Positions 48,000 to 57,075 of a stretch of 64,000 nucleotides of DNA are shown in pieces. Position 1 is the first letter of the stretch, and the number at the start of each line of letters is the position of its first letter. The DNA is from Ziziphus jujuba (taxonomy: Eukaryota > Streptophyta > Magnoliopsida > Rosales > Rhamnaceae), in the NCBI RefSeq assembly GCF_031755915.1, contig NC_083388.1, positions 17,572,001-17,636,000 of the forward strand. Reading direction: 5' to 3'. The translations under genes were made by a program, and so were the position numbers. The notes beneath the pieces are model-generated. The model was not told where the DNA came from. It did no database searches and saw only the letters and a program-made list of their open reading frames with translations.

Positions 48000-49280
48000 G
48001 CCTTCAGGATAATGCATTAGTGACCACATTTTCTTTACCTTTTTTGTAGCAAATGACATAACGAAATGTTTCAATGAATTCAATCTACTTAGCATGCCTT
48101 CGGTTAAGCTTTCTTTGGCCCTCAATGTACTTCAAAGATTCATGATCCGTATAGATCACAAATTCTTTTCGCATGAAGTAATGCTGCACATTTCCAAAGC
48201 TCTCACCAAAGCATACATCTCTTTATCATAAGTCGGGTAGTTTAGTGCAGCTCCATTTAATTTCTCCCTAAAGTATGCTATGGGTCTTCCTTATTACATT
48301 AAGACAGCTCCAATACCTACACCCGAAGTGTCACATTCAATTTTAAAAATTTTGTCAAAGTTAGGCAAAACTAGTAAAGGTGCATTAGAAAATTTTTCTT
48401 TCAACAAATTAAAAGATTTATCCTATACTTTTTCCCATTTAAAGCCAACATTCTTTTTCACAACTTCCATCAAAGGTGCTGCGATGGTGCTAAAATCCTT
48501 GACAAATCGTTAGTAGAAACTAGACAAACCATGAAAGCTCTTCACTTGGGTAATGGAGGTAGATTTTGGCCGCTCTTAGATTGCTTGCACCTTGGATTGA
48601 TCAACTTTTATACCTGTAGCACTTACTATAAATTCTAGGAAAACCAACTCATCTTTACAAAAATCACACTTTTTCATGTTAACAAACAACCTTTCCTTCC
48701 TAAGAATATTTAAAATTTGCCTAAAATGTTCTACATGCTTATCTAGATGCCTACTATATACAAGAATATCATTAAAATAAACAACAATAAATTTTCCAAT
48801 GAATGGTCGCATAACATGATTCATTAATCTCATGAAGGTACAAGGTGCATTAGTTAAACCAAATGGCATTACAAATCACTCATACAATCCATACTTAGTT
48901 TTAAATGTGATTTTCCATTCATCATTCTCTTTCATTCTAATTTGATAATACCCACTCTTAAGATCAATTTTAGTAAAAATGTATGCACCATATAATTTAT
49001 CTAACATATCATCTAACATACGAGTTTGATGCCTATATTCAATGGTAATATTATTTATAGCCTTACAATCTACACACATATGCCATGAACCATCCTTCTT
49101 ATATACTAACAAAACAAGGACAGCACATGGACTCATACTTTCACGAATGTTATATTTATCAAGCAACTCGCTTACCTGCCTTTATAGCTCCTTTATCTCC
49201 TCGGGATTGCTTCTATATGCAAGCTTATTTGGAATTACAACTCCCAATACAAAATCAATTTGATGTTCTATCCCTCGGAT
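48000..49280 (-). pseudogene. gypsy G reverse transcriptase and RNase H
   Basis: 49166-48876 reads [60 protein letters not shown] and [13 protein letters not shown], and 48869-48576 continues MPFGLTNAPCTFMRLMNHVM then VVYFNDILVYS, the F/Y-x-DD catalytic box with the first Asp changed to Asn (YFND). The intervening ...GLYEWL-MPFG codons include a stop. Weaker RNase H pieces continue to about 48000. These enzymes would copy the element RNA. Confidence 0.88.
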
Positions 49281-49610
49281 AGGTGGTAATCCTTTAGGAA
49301 TTTCCTCTAGAAAGACATGATCAAATTCCTACAAAAGAGAAGAAATAGAACTTGGCAATTCAAGTTCTTTGGGATTAACTTGATCATTCAAATACAAATC
49401 TTTAAAAATCATAACCAGCAATGGTTTCTTAGTCAAAATTGCTTTATTAAGATCACCAAAGCTAAGATAAAATTTTTTATTTTTCCTTTCTTTCCTTTCT
49501 TTTCCTTTCTCTCTCTCGGTCACCACACTTTTTCCTTCACTCTCGAGTTTTTCACCACATCTTTTGGCCTTCTCAATTTTTTTCTCACTCTCGAATTGGC
49601 CTTGATTTTT
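49281..49610 (-). other. gypsy G protease-RT linker
   Basis: Lys/Glu-rich low-complexity coding remnant (minus reading includes EREKGKERKERKNKK). It connects the protease to RT, and I assign no domain. Confidence 0.4.
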
Positions 49611-50099
49611 CTACTCAATTTGGGTTCTAGAAACCTTACCTAGTTGGTCTTGCATGGCTTGGACTCCTTGGATTGGTGTTGTTGTCGTGAGTGCCATGCT
49701 AGTTCTTTCCTTGAGCTTTTCAGCCTCCCCCCTTTGTTGTATTTGAAGTTGGTCTCTAAATACCCCTTTAGGAGTCAATGGTTCCAGCTTGACCTTTTTA
49801 CCTTTAAATCTATAAGCAATAGCATTCTCTTGACCATAATGTATAGTATCCTTGTCAAATTGCCATGGTCTACCAAGTAAAATATGACCCGTAGGCATAG
49901 GCACAACATCACATAAAACAATATCCACGTATTTATCAATGCTGAATTTTACTTTGGCTTGTTTAGTTACTTTCATCTTACCACTATCATTAAGCCATTG
50001 TAATCTATATGGTTCGAGACATTTAATTATTACTAAGCCTATCTTATCAACCACAAAATTACTAATCACATTAGCATAACTTCTATTATCAATTATCAT
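49611..50099 (-). pseudogene. gypsy G aspartic protease domain
   Basis: Reads IIDNRSYANVISNFVVDKIG, then YRLQWLNDSGKMKVTKQAKV, then IVLCDVVPMPTGHILLGRPW. This is the retropepsin-like fold of plant gypsy elements. The usual active-site DSG/DGG has become DNR, so catalysis would be lost even if expressed. Confidence 0.85.
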
Positions 50100-50150
50100 A
50101 CTACAAATCTTAACTTGGAATTCACATAGAGTGTGGAAGATATTCTCTCT

Positions 50151-51505
50151 TTAAAGTTGCTCCTCATCTTTGTATACGGTAAAGACTCTCCTAGACACCA
50201 AACTCAATTCGACATTTGAAACTTTTAAAATCTCGGCCTCATCTTCAAATTCTTCCTCTTCTTGCTCGGTTTCACCTCCACTTTCCTCACTTTCGGACTC
50301 TAGCTCACCATTACCCTTTAATACCATAATTCTCCTATTTGGGCATTGGCTAGCAATGTGTCCTCGTCCATAGCACTTGAAACACATAATATCACAAGTT
50401 CTAGAAGGTTTACAATCAGATTTACCTTCATTATTTAGTGTTTTGATAGATTCGGCTTTGGACTCCCTTTTTGGTCGATTGGTGCTCTCTTCTCCAAGTT
50501 TCGGCTTTTGTCTTGCTTTAAAGGTGGGATTGCTTCTCCAAGCACTTGGATTTGATCTCCCACTATTTGAAACTCCTCCCAACCATGCACTTGTACCCTT
50601 CCTCTTGAATTGATTCTCAAGTTTGATAACCACATGCAACATCTCTTCCAATTCCACATATTGTTGCAATTCCAATTGGTCGGCTATTTCACGATTCAAT
50701 CCACTTAGAAACCATGCCATGGTTGCTTCTCTTTCTTCATTCATGCTCAATCTTATCATGAGCATCTCCATCTCCTTGTAATAATCCTCCACAGACCTAC
50801 TACGTTGTGATAATGATTGAAGTCTTTGATGTAGTAACATATGGTAATGAGTCGGTACAAATTGCTTCCTCATGGCTCTTTTCATTTGTCACCAAGTAAT
50901 AATCAATTCATCACTTACTCTCCTTCGGATATTTTGCTCATTTGTCCACCATTGAAGTGCATAATATCCAAATTCCATTGCTGCCACTTTTACCTTTTTA
51001 GTCTCCGAATAGTTGTGACAATCGAATATCATCTCCATACACTCCTCCCACTATAGGTATGCCTTCGGATCACTTTTTCCAATGAAAGGTGGTCAACCCT
51101 AATATTTCCAAGATCATCATCCTCCTCCATTGCTAGTCTCCCAAAGTTTTGCCTTCCTTGAAGAGCATAGATGTCTTCAAAATCCTCTTCCAAATTATCT
51201 CCATAATTTCCTCCTTCAAAATTCTCCGTATGGCGTCCACGACCTCCTCAACCTCGACCTTGACTTCAGCCACCTTAGAATTCTTGCCTAAGATTCGGCC
51301 CACCTTGTGATGTTTCCAACATGTCCATCCTTTGATCTAGGTGATCAAAGCGAGCATTCATCCACTGTAATTGCTCTAAGACCGCCATCATGTCTGTATG
51401 CTCACCTTCATTTCCTGAAGCTCGGAAATCACCATTGAATCCTTCGGATTCCTCTTCATTCATTTTTAAAGGTGGATCTCCTCTTCTCACCCTTGAATCT
51501 GCCAT
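50151..51505 (-). pseudogene. gypsy G gag (Retrotrans_gag plus zinc knuckle)
   Basis: Starts MADSRVRRGDPPLKMNEEES at 51505, with a coiled-coil-like stretch MMAVLEQLQWMNARFDHLDQ. It stops at 51275, resumes in broken frames (EEDDDLGNI near 51115), and is long and clean at 50885-50151: KRAMRKQFVPTHYHMLLHQR, RSVEDYYKEMEMLMIRLSMN, FLSGLNREIADQLELQQYVE, then a CCHC knuckle CFKCYGRGHIASQC and an acidic tail. The product would be the nucleocapsid protein. Confidence 0.88.
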
Positions 51506-52610
51506 GTTAGTATGAATAACACACAAATAAAATAGAATCTCACCAAAATCACTCCCTTACGTGTTTCACTTAAACAAGGTCTCAACACTCGTGTTTACAC
51601 ACTAGTTTCGATTTTTTACCCTCTTTTAAGCTCATATACACTTGCATTTTTCCACTCAAAGAATTAACTCCAAGTTCTGATTAAAACACCCAAAAAATAG
51701 TAATTATATCACAAGTATGTTTTAATTAAACTTATCAACAAAACAGTAGCAAAAAGCAAGCAATACCGAGTGAATTAATAAAACCTAATTCTCGACTTTT
51801 CTAAGCAAAAACAAGGTAAATCAACAAGCAACTTTTTAGAATGAAATAAGAAGCTATCCAGAATATGAATGAAACAATAACTCAAGAATGAAATTTAGAG
51901 AAAGAAATTCAAACACGAACAAGAATCAATTTGAACAAAAAAATTAAGTTAGTTGTTGGCTGTTGTTTTTTGTAATTCAAGTTTTTGTATCAAATCCTTT
52001 AACAAATTTTTAATCCAATTAATTTAGCATCCAAAATTCAAATATCCAGCAAGAAAAATAAATCTCCAGCAACTCCAAATATTGAATAAATAGTCTACAA
52101 CTCAGCTGTTCAAAGAAATTTCTAGCAAACAAATTTCAACAAAATTGGTCCTTTTTTTTTTTATTCGGCTTTTCTTCTTCTTTTTTTTTTTTTAACTCAA
52201 AAAATACAATCTCAACTGCAATAGCAACAATTAAATTGCAATTTCAACACCAAATAACTACCAAACTCGAGACCACTCAATACAAAGTTTGCAAAATTTG
52301 TGAATTTTGTATTTGTTGCCGCAAACTCACTTTCTTTCTTTCTTTCTTTCTTTCTTTGAATATATGAATGCAAATATTTAAGATCAAAAACAGCAAAGAA
52401 AAATCAACAAGGATGAAAAACAACCAACAAATTAGGAAACAAAATATACGATAAAATAAAGAACCTGATTTCGGCTATGAATGAAATTTTTTTTTAAAAA
52501 AAAATATGCTGAATGTGTAGGAGTATGAAACAACCTTAACGTAATGTTAAAATTGTAGAATAACACAAAAATAAATAAAGCAAATAATGATATATCAAAC
52601 TTAAACAAAA
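51506..52610 (-). other. gypsy G leader between primer site and gag
   Basis: About 1.1 kb, non-coding. It contains poly-A/T runs (52150-52163, 52182-52193) and a (CTTT)n microsatellite at 52331-52357. Confidence 0.6.
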
Positions 52611-52627
52611 TCTTGGCTCTGATACCA
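52611..52627 (-). other. Primer-binding site of gypsy G
   Basis: Minus strand TGGTATCAGAGCCAAGA, an exact match to the initiator-Met tRNA complement used by many plant LTR elements. Confidence 0.92.
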
Positions 52628-52629
52628 AA

Positions 52630-53474
52630 TGATATAAACCTAGGTCGATTCATACTTAAACCCATATTATATTAGCTCGGATCTCAATTAAGTTCAAGTT
52701 CTTATGGTAACCTTAACATCTAACCAACCTGTGATTAGAAACTTTGGTTTAATAAAGACACCACAATAGGTTATGGATGTCCTATTGATAAGTCAAAACT
52801 AAAACACACACTCTCTAATGGTGTTTTAAGTGTTCAAAAAGAACAAAGAGAATTCTATATCTCAAATAATTTTTGAATATTATTAAAGGTGTGTTCTTCC
52901 TCAAAAATAACCCCTTAAATAGGCTAAACTCACAAAACAATAAACCCTAAAAACATAGGACAAAACTGGCCATATAGAACAGGAAACCTAAGTTGGCCAA
53001 ATTTTCTTTTTCCTTTCCTAATCTAATTTTGATTAATTAATTCCTTTATTTTGAATTGGAAATTAATTAATTTACAATGAAAATAATAAAATAATAACTT
53101 TCCTAAGTTGATTTGTCCAGCAAATAAATAAATAAAAACCAAATAGAAAACTAATTTCCTAAAACAAAAAATCAAAAACAAATTAGGAAATTAAATAATT
53201 ATCTTTTTTACTAAGCTGTTTTTGACCAATTTAAGCTCCAAATCAGCTCATATATACTTTATAGGATGCCAAATAGGATTATTATTGAGCCCCACACGTT
53301 GCTCTTGATTGGAACAAAGAGAAAATATCAACTCAATAAAATACAGTAAAGCTAGCAACAAAATACAGTAAAACCGGCAAAACTCTCTTCTATGTGCACA
53401 CCTCCTGTTGGATGTTTTAGCTTCTATCTTGTCTTGATTCTATGACCTCTTAGATATATTCATTGAATCCATCA
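52630..53474 (-). repeat. LTR of gypsy G
   Basis: Lies between the primer site and the duplicated pol C-terminus. On the minus strand it starts TGATGGATTCAATG and ends GGTTTATATCA, giving TG...CA. It includes TTTGCCGGTTTTACTGTATT and TTGCTAGC-TTTACTGTATT near-repeats and a TCAAGAGCAACGTGTGG patch. No second LTR exists for comparison, so the outer limit is inferred. Confidence 0.65.
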
Positions 53475-53475
53475 A

Positions 53476-53718
53476 GTGTTGGAACTATTTCTTACTGCCC
53501 GGAGTCCATATTTGTACTAAAATAGCTACTCGGGTCCATAACAGCTTCCGCCATTTGAATGTTTAAAACAGACATTGTATCTTCGGGTATGGACGCCTTT
53601 TTAAGAATGGATTACTCTCTATATAAAAGTAGTCATGTTGTCCTTAAATCTCTTAGCTTGAGCCCTAGTGATCGGTTCAGTCTTCATTCGTATCTGGTCA
53701 GCACCCCAATGGGTTAAC
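53476..53718 (-). pseudogene. Second copy of gypsy pol C-terminus
   Basis: Matches 46500-46740 along its whole length: AGTGTTGGAACTATTTCTTA, TGCCCGGAGTCCATATTTG, AACAGCTTCCRC, CTCTTAGCTTGAGCCCTAGT. It encodes the same GP(I/M)TRA(Q/R)AK terminal region on the minus strand. It lies directly upstream of the gypsy G LTR and so belongs to a preceding element of the same family. Confidence 0.88.
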
Positions 53719-53776
53719 TCTAAACTTTTAAAGACTTTTAAAATCTTTCGAATTCTAAATTGAATACACCCCCCTT
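53716..53776. mobile_element. MITE terminal fragment (tentative)
   Basis: The minus strand from 53776 reads GGGGGGTGTATTCAATTTAG, AATTCGAAAGATTTTAAAAG. This resembles the GGGTGTATTCAAT terminal repeats of a common plant MITE group. It is followed on the right by TTA. Only about 55 bp are visible, and the other terminus is not found. Confidence 0.35.
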
Positions 53777-53779
53777 AGT

Positions 53780-54110
53780 GTGCTTTGTCAATATGCTTTG
53801 TAACAGCAAAATCTTCAGCTTTATTGTGTTTTAGAAAAATAGATTCCTGCTTATCCTTATTCTTGTTAACAATATGTGAAGGTAGTTTGTCTACCTTAAT
53901 ATGTTTGATTCTTTCCTTTCTTCGCCTACATAAAAAAAAAAAAAAGAGTCTTCAGTTTCTAAACAAGTTTGTGAGAAAAACATTCTTTTCTCCATAATAT
54001 TAAGTGTTTATGGTTTTTTAAATTCTTTCTTCCTTTTTGAAAATCGGTATCTTCTTTATCATATCAACTATACTTTGAATGTTAATATGCTCTAAACTTG
54101 CTTCTTTAAG
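53780..54110. other. Unassigned DNA upstream of the orphan exons
   Basis: Contains a poly-A run (53932-53945) and no supportable exon. Confidence 0.4.
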
Positions 54111-54710
54111 GATTTTGTCCATCAAAAAACATGAGGAACATGAGGTACTCTCATTGATCCGATTATTCTTTTTCAAAGAATTATGGTTAGGTTATGATGT
54201 GGGCATGGAAACCTAAAGGAGAGTATCTCTGCCATATTAACGCAGTGGTTCTGTCCGAAATTCTTTGTGAAAGCCTTTTATTTTCTAATGAATTCGGCAA
54301 GTTATACTTTCTTGTTAGATTGATAATTTTTTTCTGCTAATTGCTTAATCCTTGAGATTGTGCTATATTACATATATCATTTTGATGCATCTTTGAAGGA
54401 GCTGCTGGGGATAGTGAAAGCTTACATATTTAATTTGATCTTCTTGTCTGATTATATTTGGTTATCATTTTAGACAACATGATGGCTATATTGATTACCA
54501 TTTCTCTAAACAAAACAAGAACTGAGATGTAATTTTTGTTTGGTTTTGGTTTATCCGTCAAAGTTATCATTATCGATAGAAAATTTTTAAATCGTGATAA
54601 CTATTGAATTTACCCCAAGTTGTTAACCAACCAATTTATTTTTCTTATTTTGAATATAACTTCAGGCATCTATGGTGCCATTAAGAAATATGATGAACTT
54701 TAAAGGTTGA
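54111..54710 (+). pseudogene. Two orphan terminal exons of an unrecognised gene (tentative)
   Basis: A polypyrimidine/AG acceptor (CTTCTTTAAG) precedes exon 54111-54144, which ends CATGAG|GTACTC. A second acceptor (ATAACTTCAG) precedes 54666. Joined in phase they read ILSIKKHEEHEASMVPLRNM and a further MNFKG before a TGA at 54708-54710. About 300 bp of sequence without ORFs and with a 3'-UTR-like look follows, up to a poly-A run at 55054. I do not recognise the protein and see no upstream exons. It could be the broken 3' end of a host gene cut off by the gypsy insertion, or chance. Confidence 0.3.
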
Positions 54711-55739
54711 ATGCGGTATGAGACTATGCACGATGCTAGTGCAACTTATGACCCTCTGATTTGAAATTTCGGGGCAGGGGATAAAAGAAAAGAAATCTGT
54801 ACAAAGCAAGTTTTCAATATCCTGCTATTTAACAAAAAGCTTTCAATATCCTGCTCCTCTATATTACACTACTTCTGTTGGGGTCTTTGACTCGACATGT
54901 TCTTGTTTTAGTGAAAATTTGAAGCTTTTACTATTGATGTAACCTGTAATTGATTATTTGTTGCCACACAGCAAACAGGCTTTTGAGTTTCACTTTATGT
55001 TAAGGATTGAATAATCCTTTTCTTTTATATACGGCATGCATTATTGGAAGCCAAAAAAAAAAAAAAAAAAGCGATCTTTTGCTTTTCTGAACTATAAAAA
55101 TGGGGACAAAATGATATGTCAAAGGCTGATTTGTTTGGTTTAAGTTATTCTTTTCCTTATGCTTTTCCTCTAAGCTCAAGGACGAAATTGCAATGTTCGA
55201 AAATTCCTGTTTCTCTTAAATATAAAACAAAACGATATCTACGTCTATAGCACATTCATTCAAGCATTAAAAATAAAGTTAGCTTACCCCCGAAAAAAAA
55301 AAAAAAAAAAAAGAGAGATTAAAAATAAGTGGCTGCATATCCCTTTATTTATTATTATTTTTCTTTTATGCTTTTTATATTTCATAAAATGGAAAAATCG
55401 GGATTGTGATATAGCCATATCTATTTGAAAATTCTTTTTGAAGCCCATACGATAAATAAGCCCATGACATAAATTAAGGTTGGAGCTAGGCCCATGATCT
55501 CAAAAAAAAACAAAAAACAGAAAAGTATATAAAAATGAAAATGCCTCAAACCCTAATATAAGCATTTTTTAAAAAATAATAATAATAATAGTTATTTTTT
55601 CGATAGAAAAATTAGATAATATTGCATCAATTTCGGAATAATGACAAGTAATTTAGGGAATTTTTTATTTTTTATTTTTTTTCACATGCGAAAAAAACAA
55701 GTAACAAAAGTAATTTAAGGGTTTTAGAGAAAAGACTAG
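54711..55739. other. Non-coding DNA between the orphan exons and the snoRNA host promoter
   Basis: Contains the near-repeat TTTCAATATCCTGCT (54812 and 54840), poly-A runs (55054-55071, 55292-55312) and no gene. Confidence 0.5.
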
Positions 55740-55880
55740 GTAGGGTAAACGGCGGCCGATCAAATATCGGGGCTGTGATCCCAGCCGTTGGATTACTCTA
55801 CTCCTTTGCTATATAAAACCCCCGTGGATCCTTGAATCAAAGCACCGTTTCTCACCTCCTCTCTCGGCAGTTAGGGTTTC
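55740..55880 (+). promoter_or_regulatory. Promoter with TATA box and telo-box
   Basis: GCTATATAAAACCC has its TATA core at 55812-55817. About 50 bp downstream is TTAGGGTTT (55871-55879), the telo-box/TOP-like element common at the start of plant ribosomal-protein and snoRNA-host genes, within a C/T-rich leader (CTCACCTCCTCTCTCGG). Upstream, 55750-55800 is GC-richer (GGCGGCCGATC, CCCAGCCGTTGG). This combination indicates a housekeeping, translation-linked promoter. Confidence 0.7.
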
Positions 55881-56041
55881 TCAGATTCTCCCCCAATTTT
55901 TAGTGTTTCGCTTTCGTTTCTCTGTCTGATCTGGTTTATTGCTAGCTAGCTCCATCCGAAGAAGCAAAGAAAGCTTCACTATCTGGTCGGTGGGATCTTA
56001 TCAATTCCCATTAGACTCGTTCCCTTGAAGCAACAGTAATA
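55843..56041 (+). ncRNA. First exon of a snoRNA host transcript (inferred)
   Basis: Starts about 30 bp after the TATA box and ends at a possible donor (AATAG|GTGCTG). It contains no ATG-initiated ORF of note. A possible second exon follows the acceptor TGTTTGCAG at 57453. The snoRNA at 56189 would then be intronic. Both exon limits are inferred. Confidence 0.4.
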
Positions 56042-56188
56042 GGTGCTGTTCTTATTTTGTATATAATATCCCTCTGTACTTTCTATCGCATTGGGAATAA
56101 CATTGGAGCAGCTATATTCTTTTTTGTTTATACGCATAGTTAGTGTGTTTTTTATGCTAGTAAATGGATGTGTTTTCAGATTTATATT

Positions 56189-56274
56189 ACTGACAGTGAT
56201 GAGCCTTAACAGACCTGTAATGATTTGCGGATATGATCGCAGATCTTTATGAACATCTAAGGGACTGAGTTAGT
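56189..56274 (+). ncRNA. Box C/D snoRNA guiding 2'-O-methylation of 18S rRNA
   Basis: All signature parts are present. Terminal stem ACTGAC (56189-56194) pairs with GTTAGT (56269-56274). Box C is GTGATGA (56196-56202), box D is CTGA (56265-56268). Directly before box D, GAACATCTAAGGG (56251-56263) is complementary over 13 bases to CCCTTAGATGTTC, a conserved plant 18S rRNA segment (from memory). By the D-plus-five rule the modified base would be the first U of CCCUUAG. A second element, ACAGACCTGT (56209-56218), is complementary to ACAGGTCTGT, which lies just upstream in the same 18S region. It works in the nucleolus with fibrillarin. It may be a homologue of animal SNORD61, but that is a guess. 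Confidence 0.87.
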
Positions 56275-56619
56275 TTTGTATTATCTCTCCCAGTTTTTCA
56301 ATTTCTATTATCGCAGATCTTTTTTTTTTTTTTAATTTCAAAATGAATCTGAGGTGTTTGGGCTTCACGCAATCGGTTCGGTTCTGAATTTACATGAATT
56401 TATTTTGTTTGTGTTTTTTTATTCGTGAAGCTAAAAAAAAATACCTGTTCCTCTCGCTATCCATTGCGGCCTTATGTCGCATTTGGACGTTGGGGAACTA
56501 CATTCAAATCTTCAAAATCAAATTGTTTTGTGTGTCTGTAGTTTGTATTTGTTAGTTTTTCCTCTAGGATTTGTAAGATTTTGGATTGATTTCTGTTATT
56601 TTGAATTCCTTCACCGTTT

Positions 56620-56785
56620 TTTTAAGGGCAGCAAATTCTGTTTTAGTATTTATATATTGCCTAGGTAAACGTCGCACAAAAAATTGATGCTCCTCCTAAT
56701 GGAGCTACTCTGTTTTTTGATTGTCTCATATTCCATTGCCGTTTGGAGCAGCGTTGCTGCTATTATCTCTTTGTGACACATTTTT
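56620..56785 (+). repeat. Duplicated structured element, copy 1 (more decayed)
   Basis: Shares with 56900-57075 the order GGCAGCAAAT, TATATTGCC, GTAAACGTCGCA / GTAGACGTCACA, CTCCT-ATGGAGC, TCTCATATTCCAT and GGAGC-GCGT-GCTGC. In this copy the inner stem is GCAGC-GTT-GCTGC; in copy 2 it is GCGGC-GTC-GCTGC, so the pairing is kept. The outer stem is weaker here. Confidence 0.6.
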
Positions 56786-56899
56786 ATAAAAAAGAAGTTC
56801 TACCCTGGTTATCTTTTTTCTTTTTTTTTTTTTTCTTTTTGGATCTATAAGAATCTCTTTCTATTTTTGGATTAAATGTGACGGTATATGTACTTATTT

Positions 56900-57075
56900 A
56901 CGGCAGCAAATCTTTGTTATGTTTGTATATTGCCAAAGTAGACGTCACATAGAAAATCCTACAGCATTGACGGTCCTCCTTATGGAGCTCCTCTGTTGTG
57001 GGTTGGTCTCATATTCCATCGCCTTGTGGAGCGGCGTCGCTGCGAGTACCTCTTGGGACCGGCCATGAGACGCAC
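56900..57075 (+). ncRNA. Duplicated structured element, copy 2: candidate small ncRNA
   Basis: GTCTCAT (57006-57012) pairs perfectly with ATGAGAC (57065-57071), enclosing shorter helices (TCCA/TGGA; GCGGC/GCTGC), followed by GCACAC. This GC-rich patch stands out in AT-rich intron-like DNA downstream of a C/D snoRNA. The GCACAC tail recalls an H/ACA box, but I cannot define a proper hinge and 5' hairpin, so the class is open. It could also be a piece of a small transposon. Confidence 0.35.

Larger units (their letters stand above)
46500..53474 (-). mobile_element. Ty3/gypsy element G with a single internal LTR
   Basis: Read on the minus strand: LTR (53474-52630), primer site (52627-52611), gag (51505-50151), protease (50099-49611), RT and RNase H (49260-48000), integrase (47720-46733) and pol C-terminus (46714-46500). 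The expected 3' LTR is absent; the sequence changes abruptly to hAT-flanking DNA at 46500. Upstream of the 5' LTR is a second copy of the pol C-terminus (53476-53718), so this is the remains of a tandem pair sharing one LTR. Many stops and frame changes make it inactive. Confidence 0.85.

Noticed and set aside
57006..57071. tRNA or spliceosomal snRNA reading of the structured element
   Set aside because: No cloverleaf, no A/B boxes and no Sm site or known snRNA start; left as unclassified structured RNA.
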